A DNA stretch of 64,000 bases, taken from positions 1 through 64,000 of the forward strand of contig NZ_VKDF01000007.1 of NCBI RefSeq assembly GCF_007096355.1, given 5' to 3'. The notes under the pieces are model-generated. The model was not told where the DNA came from, did no database searches, and worked only from the letters and a program-made list of their open reading frames with translations. Below, in pieces: positions 9,291 to 17,792 of this stretch (the stretch's first letter is position 1; every line of letters begins with the position of its first letter). The stretch comes from Paracoccus sp. M683. Its GTDB lineage: Bacteria; Pseudomonadota; Alphaproteobacteria; Rhodobacterales; Rhodobacteraceae. The position numbers were made by a program, and so were the translations under genes.

Positions 9291-9443
9291 GCCCGCATCT
9301 TAGCGGCAAATTGCCTAGTGGCGACCCCATTCATCTTGTGGATAACCGCGCATCACACACCATATTTTGCGGTTTCGATTGACTTGGCTTCGGGTGGGCC
9401 CGACAATCCCAGGATAACAAGCGATTCTCAGGGACAGTGACTT

Positions 9444-12400
9444 TTGCGTTTCGACCGCCTGCGCCTCAACGGTTTCAAAAGCTTCGTCGACCCCACAGAT
9501 CTGGTGATCCGCGAGGGGCTGACGGGCGTGGTCGGCCCCAATGGCTGCGGCAAGTCCAACCTGCTGGAGGCCCTGCGCTGGATCATGGGCGAGAACCGCC
9601 CGACGGCGATGCGCGGATCGGGGATGGAAGACGTGATCTTCGCCGGCACCTCGCGTCGTTCGGCCCGTGGCCATGCCGAGGTGACGCTGACCATCGACAA
9701 CCGCGACCGGCTGGCGCCTGCCGGCTTTAACGAGGACGACCATATCGACATCGTCCGCCGCATCACCCGCGATGCCGGCTCGGCCTACAAGATCAACGGG
9801 AAAGAAGTCCGCGCGCGCGACGTGCAGATGCTGTTCGCCGATGCCTCGACCGGCGCGCATTCGCCCGCACTGGTGCGTCAGGGCCAGATCAGCGAATTGA
9901 TCAACGCCAAGCCGCAGAACCGCCGTCGCATCCTTGAGGAAGCGGCGGGGATCAGCGGGCTTTACCAGCGCCGCCACGAGGCCGAGCTGAAGCTGAACGG
10001 GGCCGAAAACAACCTGCTGCGCGTCGATGACACGCTGGAACAGCTTGCCACGCAGGCCGCATCGCTGGCCCGTCAGGCCCGCGCCGCCGCGAAATACCGC
10101 GAGATCGGCACCGCCCTGCGCCAGGCCGAAGGCGTCCTGTTGTATCGCCGTTGGGCCGAGGCCGATGCCGCCCGCCAGGCCGCTGCCGAGGCGCTGACCC
10201 AGGCGACCCGTGCTGCCGGCGAGGCCGAGGCGGCATCGCGCGCGGCCACCGCCCTGCGCGAAAAATCCGAGACGGGATTGCCGCCGCTGCGCGAGGAAGA
10301 ACAGGTCGCCGCTGCCATCCTGTCGCGCATCGTCGTGGAACGCGAGGCGCTGGACGAGGCCGAGGCGCGGGCCGAAGAAGCGATTCGCGCCCTGGCCGCA
10401 CGCATCGCCCAGCTTGACCGCGACATCGAACGAGAGGCCGCGCTGAACCGCGACGCCGTCGAGGTGATTGACCGGCTGGTCTGGGAAAAGAAGGAACTGG
10501 AAAAGGCCGGGCAAGGCCATGATGCCCGTCTGGACAGCGCCGCCGACACCGCCGACGAAGCCGCCGAAGCCCTGCGCGAGGTCGAGGCGCGGCTGGCCGA
10601 ACTGACCGACGAATCCGCCCGTCTGGCCGCACGCCACCAATCGGCGGAACGTCTGGCCGCCGATCTGCGCGACATGCTGACCCGCGCCGAACACTCGGCG
10701 GGCGAGGCAGATCAGAACGCCGCCCGCGCCGCCGAGAAGGGCCGCGAGGCCGAAGCGGCGCTGCGCGACGCCGAGGCCGGACAGATTGCCGCCCGCGACA
10801 GCGCCGAGGAAGCCGAGGCCGCGCTGGCCGAAGCCGAAGCCGCCCGCGCCACTGTTGAGACGGCGGAATCCGCCGCGCGCGCCGCCCGCGCCGAGGCCGA
10901 GGGCGAATCCGGCGCGCTGGCCGCTGAAATGGCGGCCCTCAGGCGGCTGGTCGAACGCGGCGACAGCGGCGGCAAGGCCATTCTGGACCGGGTCAAGGTG
11001 GTCAAGGGATACGAGGTCGCCTTTGGCGCCGCCCTTGGCGATGACCTGCGGGCGGGGCTGGCGGTCGATGGCGCCTCGGGCTGGCACAAGCTGCCGGGCT
11101 GGGATGCGCCGCAACCCTTGCCCAAGGGCGCCGAGCCGTTGGCGCCTCATGTGAACGGGCCCGATGCGCTGGCGCGGCGCTTGTCTCAGGTCGGGCTGGT
11201 GGCCGATGCGGCAATGGCGGCCTCGATGCAGGCCGAGCTTGCGCCGGGGCAACGGCTGGTGACGCCCGGCGGCGATCTGTTCCGGTGGGACGGGATGCGG
11301 GTGATGGCGGGCGAGGCCTCGTCATCGGCGGCGCTGCATCTGCAAAAGGTCAACCAACTGGCTGAAATCACCGCTCAGGCCGAGACCGCAGCCGCCCGTG
11401 CCGCAGCCGCCGTTGAGGCACATGAGGCTGCCAAGGCGCAACTGGCCGCGACCGCCCATGCCGAGAAAGCCACCCGCGAAGCGCGGCGCGAGGCTGAACG
11501 GCTGCTGTCGGATGCGGCCCGCGCCGCCACACGCGCCGAAAGCGACCTGTCGCTGGCCACCAGCCGCGCCGAAAGCGCCCGCGCCGAACTGGCCCGCCAT
11601 CAGGTTGACGCCAGCGATGCGCGGGGCCGCCTGACCCAGGCCGAACGCGCGCTGGCCGATCTGCCCGATCGCGGGGCGGCGGCGGCGGCAGTCGAGAACG
11701 CGAAAACCGGGGTCGAGGCTGCCCGCATCGCCACCATGTCGCGCCGTTCCGCGCTGGACGAGTTGCGCCGCGAAGGGAACGCCCGGATCAAGCGCTTGCA
11801 GGAAATCACCAAAGAGGAATCCGGCTGGCGGCACCGTCTGGATCAGGCCGACACCCGCGCCGCCGAGTTGACCAGCCGCCGCGATGCCGCTGCCGAGGAA
11901 CTGGCGACGGCGCAGGCCCAACCCGCCATCCTTGCCGAAAAACGCGCCACCCTGACCGAGCGCGAGGCGCAGGCCGATGCCCGCGTGACCAAGGCGCGAG
12001 AGGCGCTGATGGCGGCGGATGCCGCCTTGCGCGATGCCTCGCACGGCGAACGCGATGCCGAACGCCACGCTTCCGAGGCGCGCGAATTGCGGGCCGCGCG
12101 CGAGGCCAGGGCCGAGGCCGCCCGCGACACCGAACAGGCGGCCCGCGCCCGCATCCATGAGGAAACCGAAGGCACGCCACAGGCGCTGCTGGACAGCCTC
12201 GCCGATGCCGATACCGATACGGCGGCCAGCACGCTTGAGGATCAGATCGCCCGGCTGCGCAGCCAGCGCGATGCGCTTGGCGCAGTGAACCTGCGCGCCG
12301 ACGAGGACAAGCGCGAGCTTGAACAGGAACGCGACACGCTGGCGGCCGAGAAAGGCGACCTGGAAGAGGCGATTCGCAAACTGCGCGCCGGTATCGGCAG

Positions 12401-12896
12401 CCTGAACCGGGAAGGGCGCGAACGCCTGCTGGCCGCTTTCGACACGGTAAACGGCAATTTCACCACGCTTTTCACCACGCTGTTCGGCGGCGGCGAGGCC
12501 AAGCTGGTTCTGGTCGAATCCGATGACCCGCTGGAAGCCGGTCTGGAAATCATGTGCCAGCCACCGGGCAAGAAACTCAGCACCCTCAGCCTGCTGTCAG
12601 GCGGCGAACAGACCCTGACCGCCCTGGCGCTGATCTTTGCCGTGTTTCTGGCCAATCCCGCGCCGATCTGCGTGCTGGACGAGGTCGACGCACCGCTGGA
12701 CGACGCCAACGTATCGCGCTTCTGCGATCTGCTGGACGCAATGACGCGGCGCACCGATACGCGTTTTCTGATCATCACGCACCACGCCGTCACCATGTCG
12801 CGGATGGATCGTCTGTTCGGGGTCACGATGGTCGAACAGGGTGTCAGCCAGTTGGTCAGCGTCGATCTGAAACGCGCCGAAGCTCTGGTCGCCTGA
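9444..12896 (+). CDS. smc: Chromosome segregation ATPase SMC
   Basis: A 1150-residue SMC, normal length. Walker A GPNGCGKSN at 31-39; a long alanine/glutamate-rich coiled coil; hinge about 510-630 (begins near ILDRVKVVKGYEVAFGAALG); second coiled coil; C-terminal signature LSGGEQTLTALALIFA and Walker B ICVLDEVDAPLDD. Together these form the bipartite ABC ATPase head of the condensin that compacts and segregates the chromosome, with ScpA/ScpB encoded elsewhere. The start is TTG: MRFDRLRLNGFKSFVDP is the conserved SMC beginning, and no in-frame ATG fits. No dsbA-like gene is seen upstream; lrgA diverges instead. Confidence 0.97.
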   Translation: MRFDRLRLNGFKSFVDPTDLVIREGLTGVVGPNGCGKSNLLEALRWIMGENRPTAMRGSGMEDVIFAGTSRRSARGHAEVTLTIDNRDRLAPAGFNEDDHIDIVRRITRDAGSAYKINGKEVRARDVQMLFADASTGAHSPALVRQGQISELINAKPQNRRRILEEAAGISGLYQRRHEAELKLNGAENNLLRVDDTLEQLATQAASLARQARAAAKYREIGTALRQAEGVLLYRRWAEADAARQAAAEALTQATRAAGEAEAASRAATALREKSETGLPPLREEEQVAAAILSRIVVEREALDEAEARAEEAIRALAARIAQLDRDIEREAALNRDAVEVIDRLVWEKKELEKAGQGHDARLDSAADTADEAAEALREVEARLAELTDESARLAARHQSAERLAADLRDMLTRAEHSAGEADQNAARAAEKGREAEAALRDAEAGQIAARDSAEEAEAALAEAEAARATVETAESAARAARAEAEGESGALAAEMAALRRLVERGDSGGKAILDRVKVVKGYEVAFGAALGDDLRAGLAVDGASGWHKLPGWDAPQPLPKGAEPLAPHVNGPDALARRLSQVGLVADAAMAASMQAELAPGQRLVTPGGDLFRWDGMRVMAGEASSSAALHLQKVNQLAEITAQAETAAARAAAAVEAHEAAKAQLAATAHAEKATREARREAERLLSDAARAATRAESDLSLATSRAESARAELARHQVDASDARGRLTQAERALADLPDRGAAAAAVENAKTGVEAARIATMSRRSALDELRREGNARIKRLQEITKEESGWRHRLDQADTRAAELTSRRDAAAEELATAQAQPAILAEKRATLTEREAQADARVTKAREALMAADAALRDASHGERDAERHASEARELRAAREARAEAARDTEQAARARIHEETEGTPQALLDSLADADTDTAASTLEDQIARLRSQRDALGAVNLRADEDKRELEQERDTLAAEKGDLEEAIRKLRAGIGSLNREGRERLLAAFDTVNGNFTTLFTTLFGGGEAKLVLVESDDPLEAGLEIMCQPPGKKLSTLSLLSGGEQTLTALALIFAVFLANPAPICVLDEVDAPLDDANVSRFCDLLDAMTRRTDTRFLIITHHAVTMSRMDRLFGVTMVEQGVSQLVSVDLKRAEALVA

Positions 12897-12904
12897 TCCC
12901 CGCC

Positions 12905-12925
12905 GGGTTAGGCTTCGGCCAACCC
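12905..12925 (+). other. Short UUCG-loop hairpin between smc and the RidA gene
   Basis: GGGTTAGGC (12905-12913), loop TTCG (12914-12917) and GCCAACCC (12918-12925) form an eight-pair stem with one bulged A. No T-run follows, so it is not a standard intrinsic terminator. It may protect the smc 3' end or tune read-through into the RidA gene, whose ATG is at 12939. Confidence 0.5.
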
Positions 12926-12938
12926 ACGGAGGAATCAC

Positions 12939-13394
12939 ATGAGCATCGACACCCGCCTGACCGAACTTGGCATCACCCTGCCCGACGCACCCGCACCTGC
13001 GGCGAATTATGTGCCCTATGCGCGCACCGGCAATACCGTCTTCGTCTCGGGCCAGATCAGCCAGGATGAAAACGGGCTGATCAAGGGCCGCCTGGGTGAT
13101 GGCATGTCCGTGGCCGATGGCGCGGCGGCTGCCCGCCGTTGCGGCCTTGCGCTGATTGCACAGGTCAAGGCCGCCACCGGATCGCTGGATCGGGTCGTGC
13201 GGGTGGTCAAGCTGACCGGCTTTGTCCAGTCCACCCCCGACTTCACCGACCAGCCCGAGGTGATCAACGGCTGCTCTGACCTGATGGTCGAGGTCTTTGG
13301 CGACAAGGGCCGCCATGCCCGCGCCGCCGTCAGCGCCCCCGCCCTGCCCCGTGGCGTGGCCGTCGAAATCGAAGCGATCTTCGAGGTGGAATGA
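12939..13394 (+). CDS. RidA (YjgF/YER057c/UK114) family protein
   Basis: A 151-residue protein of the RidA fold, with NTVFVSGQISQDENG near residue 27 and a RHARAAVSAPALPRGVAVEI C-terminal block. Archetypal RidA hydrolyses reactive enamines/imines released by PLP enzymes and carries a conserved Arg, seen here in the RHARAAV block. The protein is longer than the 125-130 residue archetype, matching the subgroup that lies beside GDPD genes in Rhodobacteraceae. CGGAGGA lies 8-10 bases before ATG. Its stop overlaps the next start (ATGATG at 13391). Cytosolic; substrate unknown. Confidence 0.85.
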   Translation: MSIDTRLTELGITLPDAPAPAANYVPYARTGNTVFVSGQISQDENGLIKGRLGDGMSVADGAAAARRCGLALIAQVKAATGSLDRVVRVVKLTGFVQSTPDFTDQPEVINGCSDLMVEVFGDKGRHARAAVSAPALPRGVAVEIEAIFEVE

Positions 13395-14146
13395 TGTCCC
13401 TGCCCCCGGTTTTCCTGCGCCTTCCCATCGCCCATCGCGGGCTGCACGACGCCACCATCCCGGAAAATTCGCTGGCCGCGATCGAGGCGGCAGTTCAGGC
13501 CGGCTATGGCATCGAGATCGACATTCAACCTGCCGCCGGCAACGTGCCGATGGTGTTTCACGATTATGACCTGACCCGGCTGGTGGGCGACGAGGGCTAT
13601 ATCGCCGATATCGACCCCGACGAGTTGGAGGCAATGCGGCTGAAAAACTCTGACCATGGCATCCCGACGCTGGCCGCCGCGCTGCGCGCCGTCGATGGCC
13701 AGGTGCCGCTGCTGATCGAGCTGAAGGATCAGGACGGCCGGCTTGGCGACCAGATTGGCGATCTGCACAGCCATGTGGCCGAGCAGTTGCAATCCTATGA
13801 CGGGCCCGTTGCGGTCATGTCCTTCAATCCGCATATGGTCGCGGCCTTCCACCGCGAGGCACCGCAGATCCCCTGCGGCCTGACCACCTGTGCCTTTGCC
13901 CAGGACGACTGGCCGATGCTGGACGAGGAAACCCGCGACAATCTGGCCGCGATCACGGATTACGACGCTTCCGGCGCCTGCTTCATCTCGCATGACAAGG
14001 GCGATCTGACCAATCCCCGCGTCGACGCGCTGAAATCCGAGGGCACGCCGATCCTGTGCTGGACCATCCGCTCGGCCGAACAAGAAGCCACGGCACGCGA
14101 AATCGCCGATAACATCACGTTCGAGGGTTACAAGGCATCGGTGTGA
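13391..14146 (+). CDS. Glycerophosphodiester phosphodiesterase family protein
   Basis: A 251-residue single-domain GDPD. The catalytic HRG (AHRGLHD, residues about 15-21), the PENSLAAIEAA motif and the metal-binding GYGIEIDIQ followed by VFHDYDLTRLVG are all present. The family cleaves glycerophosphodiesters to glycerol 3-phosphate and an alcohol. There is no signal peptide, so the enzyme should act in the cytoplasm on deacylated lipids or imported diesters. It overlaps both neighbours by four bases (ATGA upstream, GTGA downstream), making it the middle of a tight operon. Confidence 0.9.
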   Translation: MMSLPPVFLRLPIAHRGLHDATIPENSLAAIEAAVQAGYGIEIDIQPAAGNVPMVFHDYDLTRLVGDEGYIADIDPDELEAMRLKNSDHGIPTLAAALRAVDGQVPLLIELKDQDGRLGDQIGDLHSHVAEQLQSYDGPVAVMSFNPHMVAAFHREAPQIPCGLTTCAFAQDDWPMLDEETRDNLAAITDYDASGACFISHDKGDLTNPRVDALKSEGTPILCWTIRSAEQEATAREIADNITFEGYKASV

Positions 14147-14937
14147 CCCAGGGCGATAGCGGGCACAGCCTGCACATCACAGACACAACCCGCGGCGATT
14201 CCGGGATCGAAACCGCCGCGGGCGAGGTATTCGCCCTGTTTCTGGACCGAGAGCGCGAGTTCGGCGTCAGCCCGGATGTCGTGATCGACCATCCCGATCT
14301 TGCGGCGTCAGATTTTCTTGACGATCCCGCAGCCTATCTGGCGCGACGGGTGGCTGCGGTCGCCTTGGACCGCAGAACGCCCATTGCCCGTGTTGTGATC
14401 CTGACAACCTTCGCTGACCGGATCGGGGCGGCGCTGGTCTATGCCGGCTATGATCTGGCGATGCTGGATCTGGGGGCGGGGCCGGATGGAACGGCGGCAT
14501 TGGCCCGCGAACTGTCATCCGACGGGTTGGTGCTGTATGTCGAGGCGGTGGATGAGGGTGATCCGAAGATCGCACCGACCTTTGCCTTGCGGCTGCTGGA
14601 TGACGCGGGGCGGCTTTGTGCGGGGGCCTGCGGCTCGGTCCATGCGGTTGCGGGCGGATCGGGCGCATGGCTGGCGGCGATGGCCGTGCGGCCGGGCATG
14701 CCGCAGGGGACCGGCACGGCGCTGGTTCACGCGATGATTGCCCATCTGCGGCAAGCCGGGGTCGGGCAGATCGACCTTGGCAGCCAGACGGCGGACCGTT
14801 TTTATGAAAAGCTGGGCTTCCAGCGGCGGCATCTGCTGTTGCCACACCTGCGCTGGCGTCGCGATGCGGCCGGACAGGAACATTGGCACGATCTGGTGAT
14901 GATGCGGCTGACATTGCCAGAGGATGCCGAGGGATGA
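14143..14937 (+). CDS. GNAT-type acetyltransferase with unassigned N-terminal half
   Basis: A 264-residue protein starting at GTG 14143, overlapping the GDPD stop as GTGA. The C-terminal half resembles a GNAT fold: AAMAVRPGMPQGTGTALV is the acetyl-CoA loop region and TADRFYEKLGFQRRH the usual end motif. The first 140 residues (FALFLDREREFGVSPD..., AIARVVILTTFADRIGAALV-like strands) match nothing I can name. No membrane segment. Substrate unknown. Overlap with the following SDR gene suggests joint expression. Confidence 0.65.
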   Translation: MTQGDSGHSLHITDTTRGDSGIETAAGEVFALFLDREREFGVSPDVVIDHPDLAASDFLDDPAAYLARRVAAVALDRRTPIARVVILTTFADRIGAALVYAGYDLAMLDLGAGPDGTAALARELSSDGLVLYVEAVDEGDPKIAPTFALRLLDDAGRLCAGACGSVHAVAGGSGAWLAAMAVRPGMPQGTGTALVHAMIAHLRQAGVGQIDLGSQTADRFYEKLGFQRRHLLLPHLRWRRDAAGQEHWHDLVMMRLTLPEDAEG

Positions 14938-15707
14938 TGCAGATGGATCATGCCGCAACCGCCCCGCGCCGCTTGCTGATCACCGGCGCCTCTCGCGGGA
15001 TCGGGCGGGCGGCGGCGCTGATCGCGGCGGCGCAGGGATGGCCGGTGGCGGTGAATTACCGGCAGGACCGCGCTGCGGCGGATGCGGTGGTGGCCGCAAT
15101 TGCCGCGCAGAGCGGGCAATCGGTGGCTTTGCAAGCCGATGTGTCCGACCCCGCGCAGGTCGAGCCGCTGTTCGATGCGGCCGAAGCCGCGCTTGGCGGG
15201 CTTGATGCGGTGATCGTCAATGCGGGCATCGTCGCGCCGGTGATGAAGCTGGCCCAGATGGATGACGCCCGACTTGATCGGATGGTGCGGGTCAACGTGC
15301 TGGGTTCGCTGTATTGCGCCCGAGAGGCGGCGCGTCGCCTGCCGCGCCCCAAGGATCAGCCGCCTGCGGCGATCCTGTTGATGTCATCGGCCTCGGCGCG
15401 TCTGGGTTCTCCGGGCGAGTTCGTAGATTATGCCGCGACCAAGGGGGCGATCGACACGCTGACGCTGGGGCTGGCGCGGGAACTGGGGTCCGAAAATATC
15501 CGAGTGAACGCCATCCGCCCCGGCCTGATCGACACGGACATGCAGGCCGATAGCGGTATTCCCGACCGTGCCTTTCGGATGGCGGGAAACATTCCGATGG
15601 GCCGCCCCGGCACCGCCGATGAGGTAGCCCGCGCCGCCATCTGGCTGGTCAGCGACGCCGCCCGCTATGTCAGCGGCGCCATTCTGGATGTCAGCGGCGG
15701 CCGCTAG
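14934..15707 (+). CDS. Short-chain dehydrogenase/reductase (SDR)
   Basis: A 257-residue classical SDR: cofactor loop TGASRGIGRA near residue 16, IVNAGIV, catalytic Ser in LLMSSASA, YAATK (Tyr-x3-Lys) and the ENIRVNAIRPGLIDTDM segment. The basic residue after the GASRG loop (NYRQDR) suggests NADP(H). ATG 14934 overlaps the previous stop (ATGA) and has GAGGG upstream; an in-frame start at 14883 lies inside the GNAT gene and adds no SDR-like residues. Substrate cannot be told from sequence. It ends against the convergent helicase gene. Confidence 0.88.
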   Translation: MMQMDHAATAPRRLLITGASRGIGRAAALIAAAQGWPVAVNYRQDRAAADAVVAAIAAQSGQSVALQADVSDPAQVEPLFDAAEAALGGLDAVIVNAGIVAPVMKLAQMDDARLDRMVRVNVLGSLYCAREAARRLPRPKDQPPAAILLMSSASARLGSPGEFVDYAATKGAIDTLTLGLARELGSENIRVNAIRPGLIDTDMQADSGIPDRAFRMAGNIPMGRPGTADEVARAAIWLVSDAARYVSGAILDVSGGR

Positions 15708-15716
15708 GCCGCCGCT
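15693..15716. terminator. Perfect hairpin at the convergent SDR/helicase 3' ends
   Basis: AGCGGCGGCC (15693-15702), loop GCTA, GGCCGCCGCT (15707-15716): a perfect 10-bp stem straddling the SDR TAG stop and seven bases from the helicase stop. No T-run follows on either strand, so termination efficiency is uncertain; it may act as a bidirectional 3'-end stabiliser. Confidence 0.45.
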
Positions 15717-15722
15717 CGCCGA

Positions 15723-17024
15723 TCATGCGGGGGCCGAGGCGCGGCGACGGCGCTGCTGGCCGAAACGACGCGGCTTTCCGCCTGCCGACTGCTCGGTCTT
15801 GGCACCACCGCCTTGACCCGGCTTGCGCCCGCGCGAATGGTTCGGTGCCTTGCCGTGACGGCCGCCCGGCGCCTGCGCGTCGGGACGCCCGGCCAGAGGG
15901 CTTTTGCCGCTGGCGACCGGGATCTCCAGCTTCATGACCTTCTGGATCTGACGCAGCTGATCGGCCTCGTCCGGGGCGCAAAAGGCAATCGCCTCGCCCT
16001 CGCGACCGGCGCGAGCGGTGCGGCCGATGCGGTGGACATAATTGTCCGGCGTATCGGGCAGTTCATAGTTGATGACGTAAGCCACACCCGGAATGTCGAT
16101 CCCGCGCGCCGCCACATCGGTGGCCACCAGCACCTTGACCGAGCCCTCGCGGAAGGCCTTGATCGCCCGGTCCCGCTGGCCCTGGCTTTTGTTGCCGTGG
16201 ATCGAGGCGGCGTTATAGCCATCGGCCACCAGCCCCTTCATCAGCTTCTCGGCACCATGCTTGGTGCGCGCAAAAACCAGCGTCAGCGCGTCCAGATCGC
16301 GCGACAGGATCTCGCGCAGCTTGGTCGGCTTGGCCGCCTTGTCGAGGAAATGCACCGATTGCGTCACCTTGTCGGCAGCCTTGCCGGGGGGCGAAACCTG
16401 CACCCGCTTGGGGTCAGTCAGATAGGCGCGCGACAGTTCTTCCATCTGGCTCGGCATGGTGGCCGAAAACAGCATGGTGCGACGCGGCGTGCCAAGGCGC
16501 GGCGCGATCTTCCGCAGCGCGTGAATAAAGCCCATGTCCAGCATCTGATCGGCCTCGTCCAGCACCAGTTGCTTGACGGTGGACAGGTCCACCGCACGGC
16601 GGTCGATCAGGTCGATCAGCCGGCCCGGCGTGGCGACCAGAATATCGGTGCCCTGCGCCAACAACTGAATCTGGCGGCCAATCGACTGGCCACCAACGAC
16701 GGTGTTGATGCGCAGCTTGGTGCCGGCGGTCAGCGGGCGCAGGCTGTCGGCGATCTGGTTCACCAGTTCGCGCGTGGGGGCCAGCACCAGTGCCTTGACG
16801 GTCTTGGGCGCCGGCCGACCGGGCGCCTTGGACAGCGCGTCGATCAGCGGCAGGCCAAAGGCCAGCGTCTTGCCGGTGCCGGTCTGGGCCAGGCCCAGGA
16901 TGTCATGCCCTTCCAGCGCCAGCGGGATCGCCTGCGCCTGGATCGGGGTCGGTTCGGAAAATCCAGAGGTTTTCAGCACCTGGATCAGGTTCGGCGCAAG
17001 GCCGAGAGTGGTAAAGTCGAACAA
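15723..17024 (-). CDS. DEAD-box ATP-dependent RNA helicase, RhlE-like
   Basis: A 433-residue helicase with all DEAD-box motifs: Q motif (FTTLGLAPNLIQ ... PTPIQAQAIP), AQTGTGKT, PTREL, DEADQ, SATMPS, ATDVAARGID and HRIGRTARAG. The last 60 residues form a basic, glycine-rich tail (SRGRKPGQGGGAKT..., RRFGQQRRRR), common in RhlE-type proteins and likely to bind RNA. Probable roles are ribosome assembly or mRNA turnover. Upstream, 17025-17317 holds its promoter region and no further gene that I can support. Confidence 0.93.
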   Translation of the reverse strand: MFDFTTLGLAPNLIQVLKTSGFSEPTPIQAQAIPLALEGHDILGLAQTGTGKTLAFGLPLIDALSKAPGRPAPKTVKALVLAPTRELVNQIADSLRPLTAGTKLRINTVVGGQSIGRQIQLLAQGTDILVATPGRLIDLIDRRAVDLSTVKQLVLDEADQMLDMGFIHALRKIAPRLGTPRRTMLFSATMPSQMEELSRAYLTDPKRVQVSPPGKAADKVTQSVHFLDKAAKPTKLREILSRDLDALTLVFARTKHGAEKLMKGLVADGYNAASIHGNKSQGQRDRAIKAFREGSVKVLVATDVAARGIDIPGVAYVINYELPDTPDNYVHRIGRTARAGREGEAIAFCAPDEADQLRQIQKVMKLEIPVASGKSPLAGRPDAQAPGGRHGKAPNHSRGRKPGQGGGAKTEQSAGGKPRRFGQQRRRRASAPA

Positions 17025-17317
17025 AATCTATCCTTTAGCCCGATCACGGCCAATGGGCCGGGGGCATGGTCGAATGGGCAGACCATCCATGACCTGCGCG
17101 CGGGTTGCGGCCAAACCACACGCGCCTGGCAGAATGCCCTGGGCGGTCGGCTTGGCGTTTAGCACCCTGCGTGATGGGAACCGGGAATATCTGATCGCTG
17201 ATGCACCCGAAAAGGCCGATATCGGCAAAGGGGCACGGCTGCCTCACGCGGCGGCGCAGCGAACAATGGCCATCTGGGGCTTGACGGGCAGAAAGTCAAG
17301 CCGGGAACTGTTTCAAA

Positions 17318-17588
17318 TCAGAACCATCTGTCCCGAACGCAACTGCCATCCAGCGGCATGTCGTCGAAAGTCTCGGCCCCGTCAAAGCGGTAAAGCCAGT
17401 TCGGCCACCTCTTGCGGTTCGGCCAGCCGCAGGTTCACCTCGATCCGCTCGCCCTCGAAATCATAGGCCCACAGCACGCCGTAAAGCCGACACAGCGTGC
17501 AATTGCAGATGGTCGCGGCCTCGGGCTGGCCGCCAAACACCCATGTCAACCTGCCGCAATGGCAGCTTCCCTGCAAATCCGCACTCAT
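17318..17588 (-). pseudogene. Broken GFA-family (glutathione-dependent formaldehyde-activating-like) gene
   Basis: ATG 17588 begins MSADLQGSCHCGRLTWVF, with CNCTLCRLYGVLWAY, the first two zinc-binding parts of the GFA fold. After DFEGER the sequence jumps to IEVNLRLAEPQEVAE, which normally comes near the C-terminus. The middle, with the FHFCxxCG zinc site, is therefore missing through an in-frame internal deletion. The frame then hits TGA at 17382, but the normal ending (RFDGAETFDDMPLDGSC to RDRWF) continues in a shifted frame to TGA at 17318-17320. Two lesions and a lost zinc site argue for a dead gene; the length is about half that of a working GFA protein. Confidence 0.8.
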
Positions 17589-17792
17589 CACAATACCGAT
17601 GATCCACCACCCGTCGGATGATGCCACAGGCTTTGCAACCCGTCATCGGGACCGGCCAATTCCCGGCGGAACTTGGCAGAACCGGGCCCGAGGAAGTGCT
17701 GCATTTCGACATAGCCCACTGACCGCCCCGCGCAGTGACGTTCCGTAATCCCCCACCTGACAATCCGCGAAAGCCACCTTATCTCTGTCCGC

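Noticed and set aside
9315..11252. Long minus-strand frame opposite smc
   Set aside because: It is a shadow of the smc coiled coil; Gly/Arg/Gln-rich low-complexity content without domain motifs.
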